Positions 1-5,568 are shown, counted from the first letter of the stretch. The stretch is 10,463 nt of DNA from Nitrospiraceae bacterium (GCA_003170655.1 PMYY01000138.1:5582-16044), one strand, 5' to 3'. Made by a program: numbers and translations. Notes: generated by a model from the sequence alone, not told the origin.

Positions 1-724
1 TCCTGCTGAATCCGATACCGAAAAAAAACGCAATATCATCGGCCATGCTGATAATGTTCAGGAGGTCACGCTCGTTCCGATCAAGAGGGATTGTGAATTC
101 ATCTCCGTGGTGGCAGGCGATAACGGCCGAATATTCCCGCGAGAGGTTCCAATTCTTTGCGAGAATACTGCCGGTGACACAGTGGTTGATGCCGCATAAG
201 CCGTCTTCTGCAACGCTAAAAGAGATCGTGCCTCCTTCTATGAATTTCACCATTTCAGAATACTTATCCGTATAAGCAGTTCTCAATACAAGTTTGCCTA
301 TATCGTGAAAAAGTCCCGCTGCAGCAGCATTATTCTCATTGACCAGGCCACTCTCTTTCGCCAGAATTGAGGCGATCAGTGACACACCGAGAGAATGAGC
401 CCAGAGTTTGCAATCGATATCATGAGCTTTCTTGTAAAGTTCATGAATCGCAGCGCAGAGGACGACCATCCTTACAGCGTTGAAACCTATAAGTGTTAGT
501 GCCCTGTCGAGCGTGTCAGTATGCCTTCCTCTGCTAAAAAAAGGAGAGTTTGCCACCTGTAAGGCCTTTGCTGAAAGCACCGGGTCCATCGAAAGGGCTT
601 TCTTAATCTCGGACAGGTCTGTGTCGGGCCGGCTGACAAGGGTATAGATCCTGAGGGCAACCGGAGGGAAGCTCGTAGCGTCAATGATATCGATAATCTT
701 CTTGTCGATCGGTTTTGCCGTCAT
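1..724 (-). CDS. HDOD domain signalling protein, C-terminus beyond the window
   Basis: The minus strand is open from an ATG at 724 to the left edge (241 codons, no stop). The protein is an HDOD protein, a relative of the HD phosphohydrolases found in regulatory proteins of chemotaxis, stress and c-di-GMP networks; the exact role of this one cannot be read. An N-terminal helical part carries the typical DPVLSAKALQVANSPFF stretch (about residues 47-63). The core has WAHS at 108-111, FHDIGKLVL at 139-147, H181 and HH at 205-206, so the His/Asp positions of an HD site look largely kept. Start choice: a TATAAT box on the minus strand at 752-757 would begin transcription near 745, leaving a 20-nt leader to the ATG at 724. 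An in-frame ATG at 751 would lie inside that promoter. AAGGCA just before 724 is a weak ribosome binding site. A second HDOD gene lies at 1463-2323, so the two are divergent paralogues. Confidence 0.9.
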   Translation of the reverse strand, partial: MTAKPIDKKIIDIIDATSFPPVALRIYTLVSRPDTDLSEIKKALSMDPVLSAKALQVANSPFFSRGRHTDTLDRALTLIGFNAVRMVVLCAAIHELYKKAHDIDCKLWAHSLGVSLIASILAKESGLVNENNAAAAGLFHDIGKLVLRTAYTDKYSEMVKFIEGGTISFSVAEDGLCGINHCVTGSILAKNWNLSREYSAVIACHHGDEFTIPLDRNERDLLNIISMADDIAFFFGIGFSR

Positions 725-751
725 TGCCTTGCCTGTATCGTGGTTACACAT

Positions 752-757
752 ATTATA
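752..757 (-). promoter_or_regulatory. -10 box of HDOD gene 1
   Basis: Read on the minus strand this is a perfect TATAAT, 28 bases upstream of the ATG at 724. No good -35 hexamer is seen 16-18 bases further upstream, so the promoter is either activator-dependent or weak, or this is a chance match in an AT-rich stretch. It suggests that the HDOD gene can be transcribed separately from the Cys-rich gene that precedes it on the same strand. Confidence 0.35.
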
Positions 758-873
758 AATTAAAACCGCGACATAAGGCAGACTTAATATGACCGCACAA
801 TAAGGACATTGCTGCAGGGCTTGACGAGCAGCTGATGATCGGAGTTGAGAGCAATAGTCGTGAAGGCCGTTTC

Positions 874-1059
874 CTAGTTTCTTCTAACGAATAGTTCTTT
901 GGCTGCTTCTCCCGTGCTGCTCAATCTGTGAAACAGCGGACAGCGTCTGAATGAAGTTTTATAACAGTACTTATCCATTTCAGCAATGCTTGGTACATAG
1001 AGTTTTCTCGATGCGTCGCAAAGTCCGATTGACGTCTCTTTAAAGCACGGGCAGTTCAT
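874..1059 (-). CDS. Small Cys-containing protein, 61 aa
   Basis: The protein is 61 residues, with cysteines at 3, 5, 14, 32 and 40 in a MNCPCFKE...LCDAS...YC...RCPLF arrangement. The spaced CxC, LC, YC and CP motifs resemble small Cys proteins I associate with anaerobic delta-proteobacteria and Nitrospirota. I cannot name a characterised family or a function; binding of a metal or an Fe-S cluster is possible. The gene is supported by a very strong ribosome binding site (AAAGGAGG, 7 bases before the ATG). It ends with TAG, about 150 bases before the HDOD start on the same strand, so co-transcription is possible. The C-terminal 18 residues are charged and lack Cys. No signal peptide or membrane segment is present, so the protein is probably cytoplasmic. 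Confidence 0.75.
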   Translation of the reverse strand: MNCPCFKETSIGLCDASRKLYVPSIAEMDKYCYKTSFRRCPLFHRLSSTGEAAKELFVRRN

Positions 1060-1462
1060 GGTTAGCCTCCTTTTGCGGCAGCCTCAAGTCAGCAACCGCC
1101 GCTGTTAAAGAACAATATAAATGATAGGGACCGTCTGCGGTATAGGGCAAATACTGAATTTTATGTCGGATTTAAAGCGGAATTGCGTAAGAGGCGCTCC
1201 TACAAAAGTTTCAAAGAAATCCGGAATTTAACAGATGATGAAGCAGGTCGGGGGCATTCATAAGTGATGGATGATATGACGAAATGGGAGAGTCAAGTGG
1301 GGATTATTAGCCCGTATATAGGGAGGCGAAGGCAACTATTATTAGTTTTTAGTGGTATTTTCTGTATACTTATAGTATAAAAAAAGAGAGCAGTAATATT
1401 AGTTTCATTTCTCGAAAGAAGGAAGCATCGAGGGGAATAATAAATGGGAAGGCGAGGATGAT
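1060..1462. other. Intergenic region between Cys-rich gene and HDOD gene 2
   Basis: This 403-base stretch holds the divergent control regions of the 61-aa gene (left) and HDOD gene 2 (right). Visible items are the ribosome binding site of the small gene at its left edge, a palindrome at 1365-1379, and a possible 37-codon reading frame at 1267-1380 with a hydrophobic C-terminus. There is also a five-codon frame at 1444-1461 (product MGRRG) that overlaps the ribosome binding site of HDOD gene 2. About 1100-1263 is open in one plus frame but has no ATG and no recognisable product. I see no convincing RNA gene or terminator. Confidence 0.5.
1365..1379. promoter_or_regulatory. Palindrome overlapping possible -10 region of HDOD gene 2
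   Basis: TATACT and AGTATA form a perfect inverted repeat with a 3-base spacer (TAT), 84 bases before the HDOD start codon. The left arm (TATACT) is itself a good -10 match, but no convincing -35 is found 16-18 bases upstream. It could be an operator placed on a promoter, or simply a symmetric AT-rich -10 region. Confidence 0.35.
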
Positions 1463-2323
1463 ATGAACACAGGAACCGAACATGCGTTTCCGGTGAAGGA
1501 AAAAATACTTCAACTGTCTAATCTGCCTAGTCTTGCTGTTGTCAAGTATCAGCTTATCAAGGCGCTCAATAAGGACAATACCTCGATTGAAGATATCGCC
1601 GAGATCATACGGCACGATCAGGCACTCGCCTCCCGAGTGATCGCGGTGGCGAATTCCGCATTTCTTGGATATCCAGGAAAGATTAATGCGATAGAACAGG
1701 CGGTTATGCTGCTGGGCTTCGACCTCGTACGGAGCATATCCCTGGCGGCTTCCATCTTCAATGTCTTTGCGAGTCAGTACGGCAACTTCAAGCAGATGTG
1801 GGCCCATTCGTATGTAGTCGCCAATATTGCTGCGAGCCTCTGCAATAAGGTGTCCGGAAAAGACAGAAGCTCCTGCTTTCTGGCAGGATTGCTTCACGAT
1901 ATCGGAAGGTTAGTGCTTTTCAGGGTCATCTCCGACACCATTATGGATACCGAAGTCCATGACCTTATAGCAATGAAGGGAGAGGCGCTCATACAAGCGG
2001 AAACGAAACTTTTTCAGTGCACTCATATGCAGGCAGCCCAATGGTTCCTTGATAATCTCTGTTTTCCCGAGGAAATTATAGTCCCGATCACAACGCATCA
2101 TTCTGTCCGGCGCGAGGAACCCCATAAAAGGTCTGCGGACATCATATTCCTTGCCGAAGGTATGTCCGACCTTATCTGTCCCCAGGTTGTTCATGACGGC
2201 CAGTGGACCGATGAACACCAGAAGATGTTTCTCGAAAACGGGCTCGTTGAAAAAGACATCGATGATTTGAAGGCGATTGTCGAGAAGGAACAGTCTGCGA
2301 TAGCGACATTCTTCGATCTGTAG
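1463..2323 (+). CDS. HDOD domain signalling protein
   Basis: A complete 286-aa HDOD protein. HDOD modules are regulatory relatives of HD phosphohydrolases that often sit in signalling and stress pathways; no target can be inferred here. The N-terminal helical half has HDQALASRVIAVANSAFLGY (51-70). The core has WAHS (113-116), LLHDIGRLVLF (143-153), H188 and HH (212-213), so HD-type His/Asp residues are mostly present. No receiver, GGDEF or membrane domain is fused to it, and the length fits a stand-alone HDOD protein. The ribosome binding site GCGAGG lies 5-6 bases before the ATG. The gene ends 2 bp from the convergent yedF stop. It shares the ANS(A/P)F signature with the HDOD gene at the left edge, so the two are paralogues. 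Confidence 0.93.
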   Translation: MNTGTEHAFPVKEKILQLSNLPSLAVVKYQLIKALNKDNTSIEDIAEIIRHDQALASRVIAVANSAFLGYPGKINAIEQAVMLLGFDLVRSISLAASIFNVFASQYGNFKQMWAHSYVVANIAASLCNKVSGKDRSSCFLAGLLHDIGRLVLFRVISDTIMDTEVHDLIAMKGEALIQAETKLFQCTHMQAAQWFLDNLCFPEEIIVPITTHHSVRREEPHKRSADIIFLAEGMSDLICPQVVHDGQWTDEHQKMFLENGLVEKDIDDLKAIVEKEQSAIATFFDL

Positions 2324-2325
2324 AG

Positions 2326-2931
2326 CTACCCGATCCAGATAGTCTTTTTGAAGTCCTTCATTCCCTCGACTATGTGGTTTGTAGTCCCGCGATAACCCAC
2401 TTTCAGACTCGATTCGAGACCGAAGTATTTGAGGCAGGTGCCGCAACTAAATATCTCGACACCCATTGATTCAATTTCTTTAATCACTGGAAGAAGTTCT
2501 TCGTCAATTGTGGTAAGCTTTACAGCGGCATTCAGGAAAAATATTGTATGCGGCAGCTCTTTCGTAACCCTGATGGTCTCGAAATAGCCTTTCATGAGAG
2601 TCCTGCCTAGTACCTCGTCCTTGCCCATGGTGTCTGAAGCTACAATCAGAATTATGTCCTTCTCGGGTTCAGTAGGATGTCCTTTAGCGGGTTCGGGGGT
2701 ATCGCAGATGTAACCTTTGACGAGCTTCACACGCCAATGCCTCTCTTCCTTGAACGATTCAGAATAAAGACCGTTTTTTGACGCGAACCTTTTCAGGTTG
2801 CTGACCGAAGCATCATTATCGACAAGTATCTCGACGGATCCTTCAGAAATCTTCTGCAGAGCTTCCTCCGCCATTATAACGGGCTTGGGGCACCCGATGC
2901 CTCTGGCGTCGATCTGGGTTACGGTTTCCAT
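2326..2931 (-). CDS. yedF: YedF-type protein: TusA/SirA domain fused to a DsrE-like domain
   Basis: This 201-aa protein has two parts. Residues 1-72 form a TusA/SirA-like sulfur-carrier domain with the hallmark GCPKP (C14 is the expected persulfide-carrying cysteine). Residues 91-201 form a DsrE/DsrF-like domain with FSCGTCLKYF (C163 and C166) near the C-terminus. This architecture and length match the YedF family annotated as sulfurtransferase-like selenium metabolism proteins, which commonly occur in genomes with selenium-trafficking genes. No selD, selA or dsr gene is next to it here. The ATG at 2931 is the only likely start, because an in-frame TAA lies 12 bases upstream of it. No clear ribosome binding site precedes it. 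Expected location is the cytoplasm. The family call is firm; the assignment to selenium metabolism rests on family knowledge only. Confidence 0.9.
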   Translation of the reverse strand: METVTQIDARGIGCPKPVIMAEEALQKISEGSVEILVDNDASVSNLKRFASKNGLYSESFKEERHWRVKLVKGYICDTPEPAKGHPTEPEKDIILIVASDTMGKDEVLGRTLMKGYFETIRVTKELPHTIFFLNAAVKLTTIDEELLPVIKEIESMGVEIFSCGTCLKYFGLESSLKVGYRGTTNHIVEGMKDFKKTIWIG

Positions 2932-3129
2932 AGAAATAATTTACAGTAACCCGCATCGAATAGCCATTAGTTATTTTCTATAGCAAGATAGAGTTCCATA
3001 GGAATTACCTTACGCACAAACGACGTAAAGCCTCACCTTTCATGCGGGAATATAAGTCGTATCTTTGATTTTGTGATTTGTGGCTTGACAATCTTTGATC
3101 TAAGATTTGACAGATCAGCGTAAATATTG
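2932..3129. other. Region upstream of yedF, up to the TnpB remnant
   Basis: This is AT-rich non-coding DNA. It should contain the yedF promoter (minus strand); a possible pair is TTGCTA and TATTCG with 18 bases between them, which is weak. The right half has an AATCTT/AAGATT inverted repeat (3090-3107) bracketed by two copies of TTGACA (3085-3090 and 3107-3112). Just before the recognisable TnpB sequence, traces of an older reading frame (about 3110-3130) may belong to the same decayed transposase, but this is too degraded to assert. Confidence 0.35.
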
Positions 3130-3490
3130 AACATGTGGAAGTCAGCAAACGGCACGATTGAGAAGCAGGGGCGTAATGTGAAAGCCAGGTCAGGACTCAA
3201 TAAGGCCATCGTGGACCAGGGATGGTGAGAGCTAACGCGCCAACTCAGCTACAAACAGCATTGGCGTGGAGGCATCCTTGTCCTCGTGCCACAGCAGTAT
3301 ACGAGTCAGCAATTCTCTAAGTGCAGGCATATAGAAGCCGATAACCGGCCTTCACAGGCAGTGTTTTATTGCCAAGGTCTGCGGGGATACTGAGAATGAG
3401 GATACCAATGCAGCAAAGAACATACTAAGGGAGGGACTCTCCCGGCTCGCCTGTCCTGAAAAGGGTGTCGCTCACATAGGGCATAGATAA
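3130..3490 (+). pseudogene. tnpB: Decayed TnpB (IS200/IS605-type OrfB) gene, C-terminal third
   Basis: The frame starting at 3130 reads NMWKSANGTIEKQGRN, then VKARSGLNKAIVDQGW, then a TGA at 3226-3228, then ELTRQLSYKQHWRGG and VPQQYTSQ. These match the conserved TnpB stretch that runs from the end of the RuvC-II region into the zinc finger. One extra base near 3373-3379 shifts the frame, and CGDTENEDTNAAKNILREG follows, which contains the RuvC-III Asp context (NxDxNAAxNI). That frame ends at TAA 3488-3490. The first zinc-finger Cys is replaced (FSKCRH where CSxCGH is usual). About the first two-thirds of a normal 370-400-aa TnpB is missing. The gene is dead: truncated, with an internal stop, a frameshift and lost zinc ligands. 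TnpB is the RNA-guided nuclease ancestral to Cas12. Confidence 0.9.
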
Positions 3491-3612
3491 ACGCGTCCGT
3501 TAGACCGCTCGTTAAAGCAGGAAATAAGGTCTCGGCTCGTTGCACAAGGCGCTCTGCCCTCGGGAGTGTCGGAAGCTGAGAATCCTCGCCTTTCAGGCTG
3601 GGATTCTGTCAA
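3491..3612 (+). ncRNA. Relic of the TnpB guide-RNA (omega RNA) region and right end
   Basis: In tnpB-bearing IS605-group elements the 3' end of the gene and the right end are transcribed as the guide scaffold, with the guide drawn from DNA beyond the terminus. Here GGGAGTGTCGGAAGCTGAG (3562-3580) is followed by the end hairpin and TCAA, in the order expected for such a scaffold. If ever active, its guide would have come from bases after 3612, that is, from the antisense of the S1 gene 3' end. With tnpB broken it is presumably only a relic. The left limit is arbitrary. Confidence 0.45.
3580..3606 (+). repeat. IS right-end subterminal hairpin
   Basis: GAATCC (3580-3585) pairs with GGATTC (3601-3606) and GCCT (3588-3591) with AGGC (3595-3598) around a TTC loop, with a 2-base internal mismatch on each side. 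TGTCAA follows at once. This is the classic structure recognised as the right end by Y1 transposases of the IS200/IS605 group. It is not followed by a T tract on either strand, so it is not a normal intrinsic terminator. Confidence 0.8.
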
Positions 3613-5099
3613 TTCCTCAGTTCCTTCTCTTCGAGGCGTGCCTTCAGGAGCTCTCCGAAGCTGCTAAGGCCGCTTTCAGATTTAGATCCCTTTGCAGATG
3701 ACTCCCGATAGCGCTTCAGATCAGCCTCTTCTTCTTTCTGGATGACGCCCTTTCTGCTCAGTGTCACTTTGGCATTTTCGGCATCGACATCGATGACAAG
3801 AACCTGCATGGAGCTTCCCGGCATGAAGGTTTTGGTATGATCCGTACCCCTTGGTGTGCCCATTTCAGAATTGGGAACCAGGCCGGTTACGCCATCAGCG
3901 ATCTTAACGAAGATCCCGAATGGCAATACTTTTTCTATGACGCCGTCGATCACTTCACCGGCAACTGGATAGGTGACTTTCCTGGGTTCGGCCTTTGGCT
4001 GTACAGAAAGAGATATCTTCTTCGACTGCTGGTCGACGGCGATGACATAAGCCTCGATGGTCTGACCGGTCTCGACCACTTCTTTCGGGTGATTGATGCG
4101 TTTGCTACTGCCGAGATTGGAGAGGTGGATCAGCCCGTCAATCCCGGGCTCGAGATTGACGAACGCCCCGAAGGGGGTAAGCCGAACAATGGTACCGCTA
4201 ATTTTAGAGCCAACGGGATAACGCTCCGTAAGCCCTTCCCACGGATCGGGGAGCATGGCCTTGATGCTCAGCGTCAGCCGGTTCCTTTCCCAGTCGATCG
4301 ATATGAGCCGGACCGTTAATTCCTGGCCGACCGACAGCGTATCCGAGGGCTTATTGGCCTTTGCCCAGGATATCTCGCTGGTAGGAATGAGACCTTCGAT
4401 GCCGCCTATGTCTACGAAGGCTCCGAAATTCTGAAGAGAACTCACTCGGCCGGTAATTTCCTGGCCGACCTGGAGAGAGTCTTTGAGACGACCGACTATC
4501 GCCGCCTTTTCTTCCTGGAGCACAACGCGCCTCGACAGGACTAAGGTACGGCCTCCTTCCTTGAATTCAATAACTTTGAATGGGAAGGCACTGCCGACAT
4601 AGAGACCGCCTTCGCGGCCTCCCTTTAGGTCGATCTGAGAAAATGGGCAAAAACACTTTACTCCATCCACGGAGACTTCAAAACCGCCCTTGATTTCTCT
4701 CTTGACGTCGCCGGTCACGGCCGTGCCCGATTCGAACGCCTCTCGGATCTGGGCAAGCTTTACAGTGGAATGGCCGCGGACCAGCGTGGTCAGCTTCATT
4801 GCTCCGTCCACAACGGAAACAAAGTGTGCTTCAACCTGGTCTCCCTCCTTGATCGAAATGGAGCCGTTGTCATCCCGGAACTCTGCTATATCTATAAAAC
4901 CTTCGCTCTTACCGCCGAGATCGATATAGACTACTTCGCCGGATATGCCGACTACCCTGGCTTGAACCTTCTCACCCGGTGCGAGCCTCGCCTTTCGTGT
5001 AGTACTCTTTTCGAGCATTTCTGCGAAGCTCTCCTGCCCTGCAACGTCATTTTCCTGGGTAGCCTGTGCTTCGGCTCCAATTACTTCATTGCTGTCCAT
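3609..5099 (-). CDS. Protein with five S1 RNA-binding domains (ribosomal protein S1-like)
   Basis: This 496-aa protein has an acidic N-terminal tail with SFAEMLEKS (24-32) and then five S1/OB-fold repeats at about 42-108, 124-191, 211-280, 296-368 and 379-450. Repeats 3-5 are the most typical, with NFGAFVDI, PFGAFVNL and PFGIFVKI. Repeat 2 has CFCPFSQID, common in S1 paralogues. A charged tail ends in SSFGELLKARLEEKELRN. It should bind single-stranded RNA and act in translation or RNA handling in the cytoplasm. Classical S1 of gamma-proteobacteria has six domains and about 557 aa, so this is either a shorter S1 or a paralogue; I prefer paralogue. Its TGA stop (3609-3611) lies inside the TCAA end of the inserted IS, so the original C-terminus may have differed. 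The ribosome binding site GAGAGG lies 8 bases before the ATG. Confidence 0.9.
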   Translation of the reverse strand: MDSNEVIGAEAQATQENDVAGQESFAEMLEKSTTRKARLAPGEKVQARVVGISGEVVYIDLGGKSEGFIDIAEFRDDNGSISIKEGDQVEAHFVSVVDGAMKLTTLVRGHSTVKLAQIREAFESGTAVTGDVKREIKGGFEVSVDGVKCFCPFSQIDLKGGREGGLYVGSAFPFKVIEFKEGGRTLVLSRRVVLQEEKAAIVGRLKDSLQVGQEITGRVSSLQNFGAFVDIGGIEGLIPTSEISWAKANKPSDTLSVGQELTVRLISIDWERNRLTLSIKAMLPDPWEGLTERYPVGSKISGTIVRLTPFGAFVNLEPGIDGLIHLSNLGSSKRINHPKEVVETGQTIEAYVIAVDQQSKKISLSVQPKAEPRKVTYPVAGEVIDGVIEKVLPFGIFVKIADGVTGLVPNSEMGTPRGTDHTKTFMPGSSMQVLVIDVDAENAKVTLSRKGVIQKEEEADLKRYRESSAKGSKSESGLSSFGELLKARLEEKELRN

Positions 5100-5183
5100 T
5101 GCCTAACCTCTCATTTATTTTTGACACAATCGGAATAGTGCCTGTTTCTTATAATGGGTCATCCTTAAAAAGGGGAATCTACC

Positions 5184-5213
5184 AGTGTAAAGGATTTGAA
5201 CATATAGAGTCAA
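5184..5213 (-). promoter_or_regulatory. Sigma-70 type promoter of the S1-domain gene
   Basis: On the minus strand, TTGACT (5208-5213) and TACACT (5184-5189) are separated by 18 bases, matching the -35 and -10 consensus at 5/6 and 4/6. Transcription would start near 5176, giving a leader of about 80 bases to the ATG at 5099. An inverted repeat (5192-5217) covers the -35 box and most of the spacer. Confidence 0.55.
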
Positions 5214-5217
5214 ATCC
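5192..5217. promoter_or_regulatory. Inverted repeat over the S1 gene -35 region, possible operator
   Basis: GGATTTGA (5192-5199) and TCAAATCC (5210-5217) are perfect 8-base arms separated by 10 bases. The repeat spans the -35 hexamer and spacer of the minus-strand promoter and ends 27 bases before the -35 of the divergent plus-strand promoter. A repressor bound here could block the S1 promoter. A hairpin role is less likely, because the repeat lies mostly upstream of the predicted transcript start and no T tract follows. Confidence 0.45.
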
Positions 5218-5243
5218 TGATATGGGATCACGATGTCACGGCA

Positions 5244-5272
5244 TTTACCTTAAGCATCCGGTAAGTTATAAT
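5244..5272 (+). promoter_or_regulatory. Sigma-70 promoter of the leaderless Cys-rich gene
   Basis: TTTACC (5244-5249) and a perfect TATAAT (5267-5272) are separated by 17 bases. The expected transcript start is at 5279-5280, which is the GTG start codon of the following Cys-rich frame. An in-frame TAA at 5262-5264 rules out a longer protein. Confidence 0.6.
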
Positions 5273-5279
5273 AGAATCA

Positions 5280-5441
5280 GTGGACTGTAAAACACAAAAA
5301 AAACATCCCTGTCCTGATTGCACTTTTTGTCAACGCTGCAGCGAGAGTAGGTGCAACATGTGTCGTCCTTCCTGCCCCGGCACGAAGGAGAAGAAAAAGA
5401 AAAAGGACAAGACGCACCGCCCTTTATTTCTGAATTTCTGA
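5280..5441 (+). CDS. Cys-rich 53-aa protein, probably leaderless, GTG start
   Basis: The frame from GTG at 5280 to TGA at 5439-5441 encodes 53 aa. Eight cysteines (3, 11, 14, 17, 20, 25, 28, 32) lie in a regular pattern: CPDCTFCQRC, then SESRCNMCRPSC. A very basic tail follows, with a run of seven lysines and one glutamate (36-42), ending in RPLFLNF. The regular CxxC spacing cannot be chance in a non-coding frame and suggests a zinc or Fe-S binding module, with a tail that could touch nucleic acid. I recall similar CxxCxxCxxC...RCxxC mini-proteins in delta-proteobacteria, but can assign no function. There is no ribosome binding site. Instead, a good promoter places transcription start on the GTG, so the mRNA would be leaderless. 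The gene lies back to back with the S1 gene and 170 bases before htpG. Confidence 0.7.
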   Translation: MDCKTQKKHPCPDCTFCQRCSESRCNMCRPSCPGTKEKKKKKDKTHRPLFLNF

Positions 5442-5552
5442 CGCAAATCTGCATCAAAATAATATGAATATTAGGGGGCTGCTGATCATGAAGGCGATTG
5501 TATTCAACGGATAGACTCCTTATTGTTTGATTTGTCAACTATCAGTTACAAC

Positions 5553-5568
5553 CGGCAATTGATTGCCG
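5553..5568. promoter_or_regulatory. Palindrome upstream of htpG
   Basis: CGGCAAT and ATTGCCG are perfect 7-base arms with a 2-base centre, 43 bases before the htpG start codon. The 2-base centre is too short for a normal RNA loop and no T tract follows, so an operator is more likely than a terminator. It is not the CIRCE element (TTAGCACTC-N9-GAGTGCTAA), and no clear sigma-32 promoter was seen. AT-rich DNA (5569-5586) follows, with TAAAAT at 5574-5579 as a possible -10. Confidence 0.45.

Larger units (their letters stand above)
3130..3612 (+). mobile_element. Remnant of an IS200/IS605-group insertion sequence (tnpB-only type)
   Basis: The remnant comprises the broken tnpB, about 90 bases of 3' flank and the right end. 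It has no Y1 transposase gene (tnpA). The right end has the typical subterminal hairpin followed by a TCAA terminus at 3609-3612, directly abutting the S1-domain gene. The left boundary is not certain; a TTGAC at 3085-3089 with an adjacent hairpin is a candidate, which would make it an internally deleted copy of about 520 bases. The element cannot transpose on its own. Confidence 0.8.

Noticed and set aside
814..835. GCTGC/GCAGC hairpin after the 61-aa gene as terminator
   Set aside because: It has only a five-base stem and no T tract.
1102..1263. Plus-strand frame open to TAA 1261, ending in FKAELRKRRSYKSFKEIRN
   Set aside because: It looks protein-like, but has no ATG or GTG start and no ribosome binding site, and it matches no family I recognise.
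1444..1461. Five-codon upstream frame MGRRG overlapping the ribosome binding site of HDOD gene 2
   Set aside because: It is very short, and its codons are explained by the purine-rich ribosome binding site itself.
1370..1897. Long minus-strand frame antisense to HDOD gene 2
   Set aside because: It is a shadow of the clear HDOD frame; the product has no recognisable motif.
3580..3606. Hairpin as an intrinsic terminator of the S1 gene
   Set aside because: There is no T tract after it on the minus strand; it fits the IS right end much better.
3837..4319. 160-codon plus-strand frame inside the S1-domain gene
   Set aside because: It is antisense to well-conserved S1 repeats and has no sensible domain.
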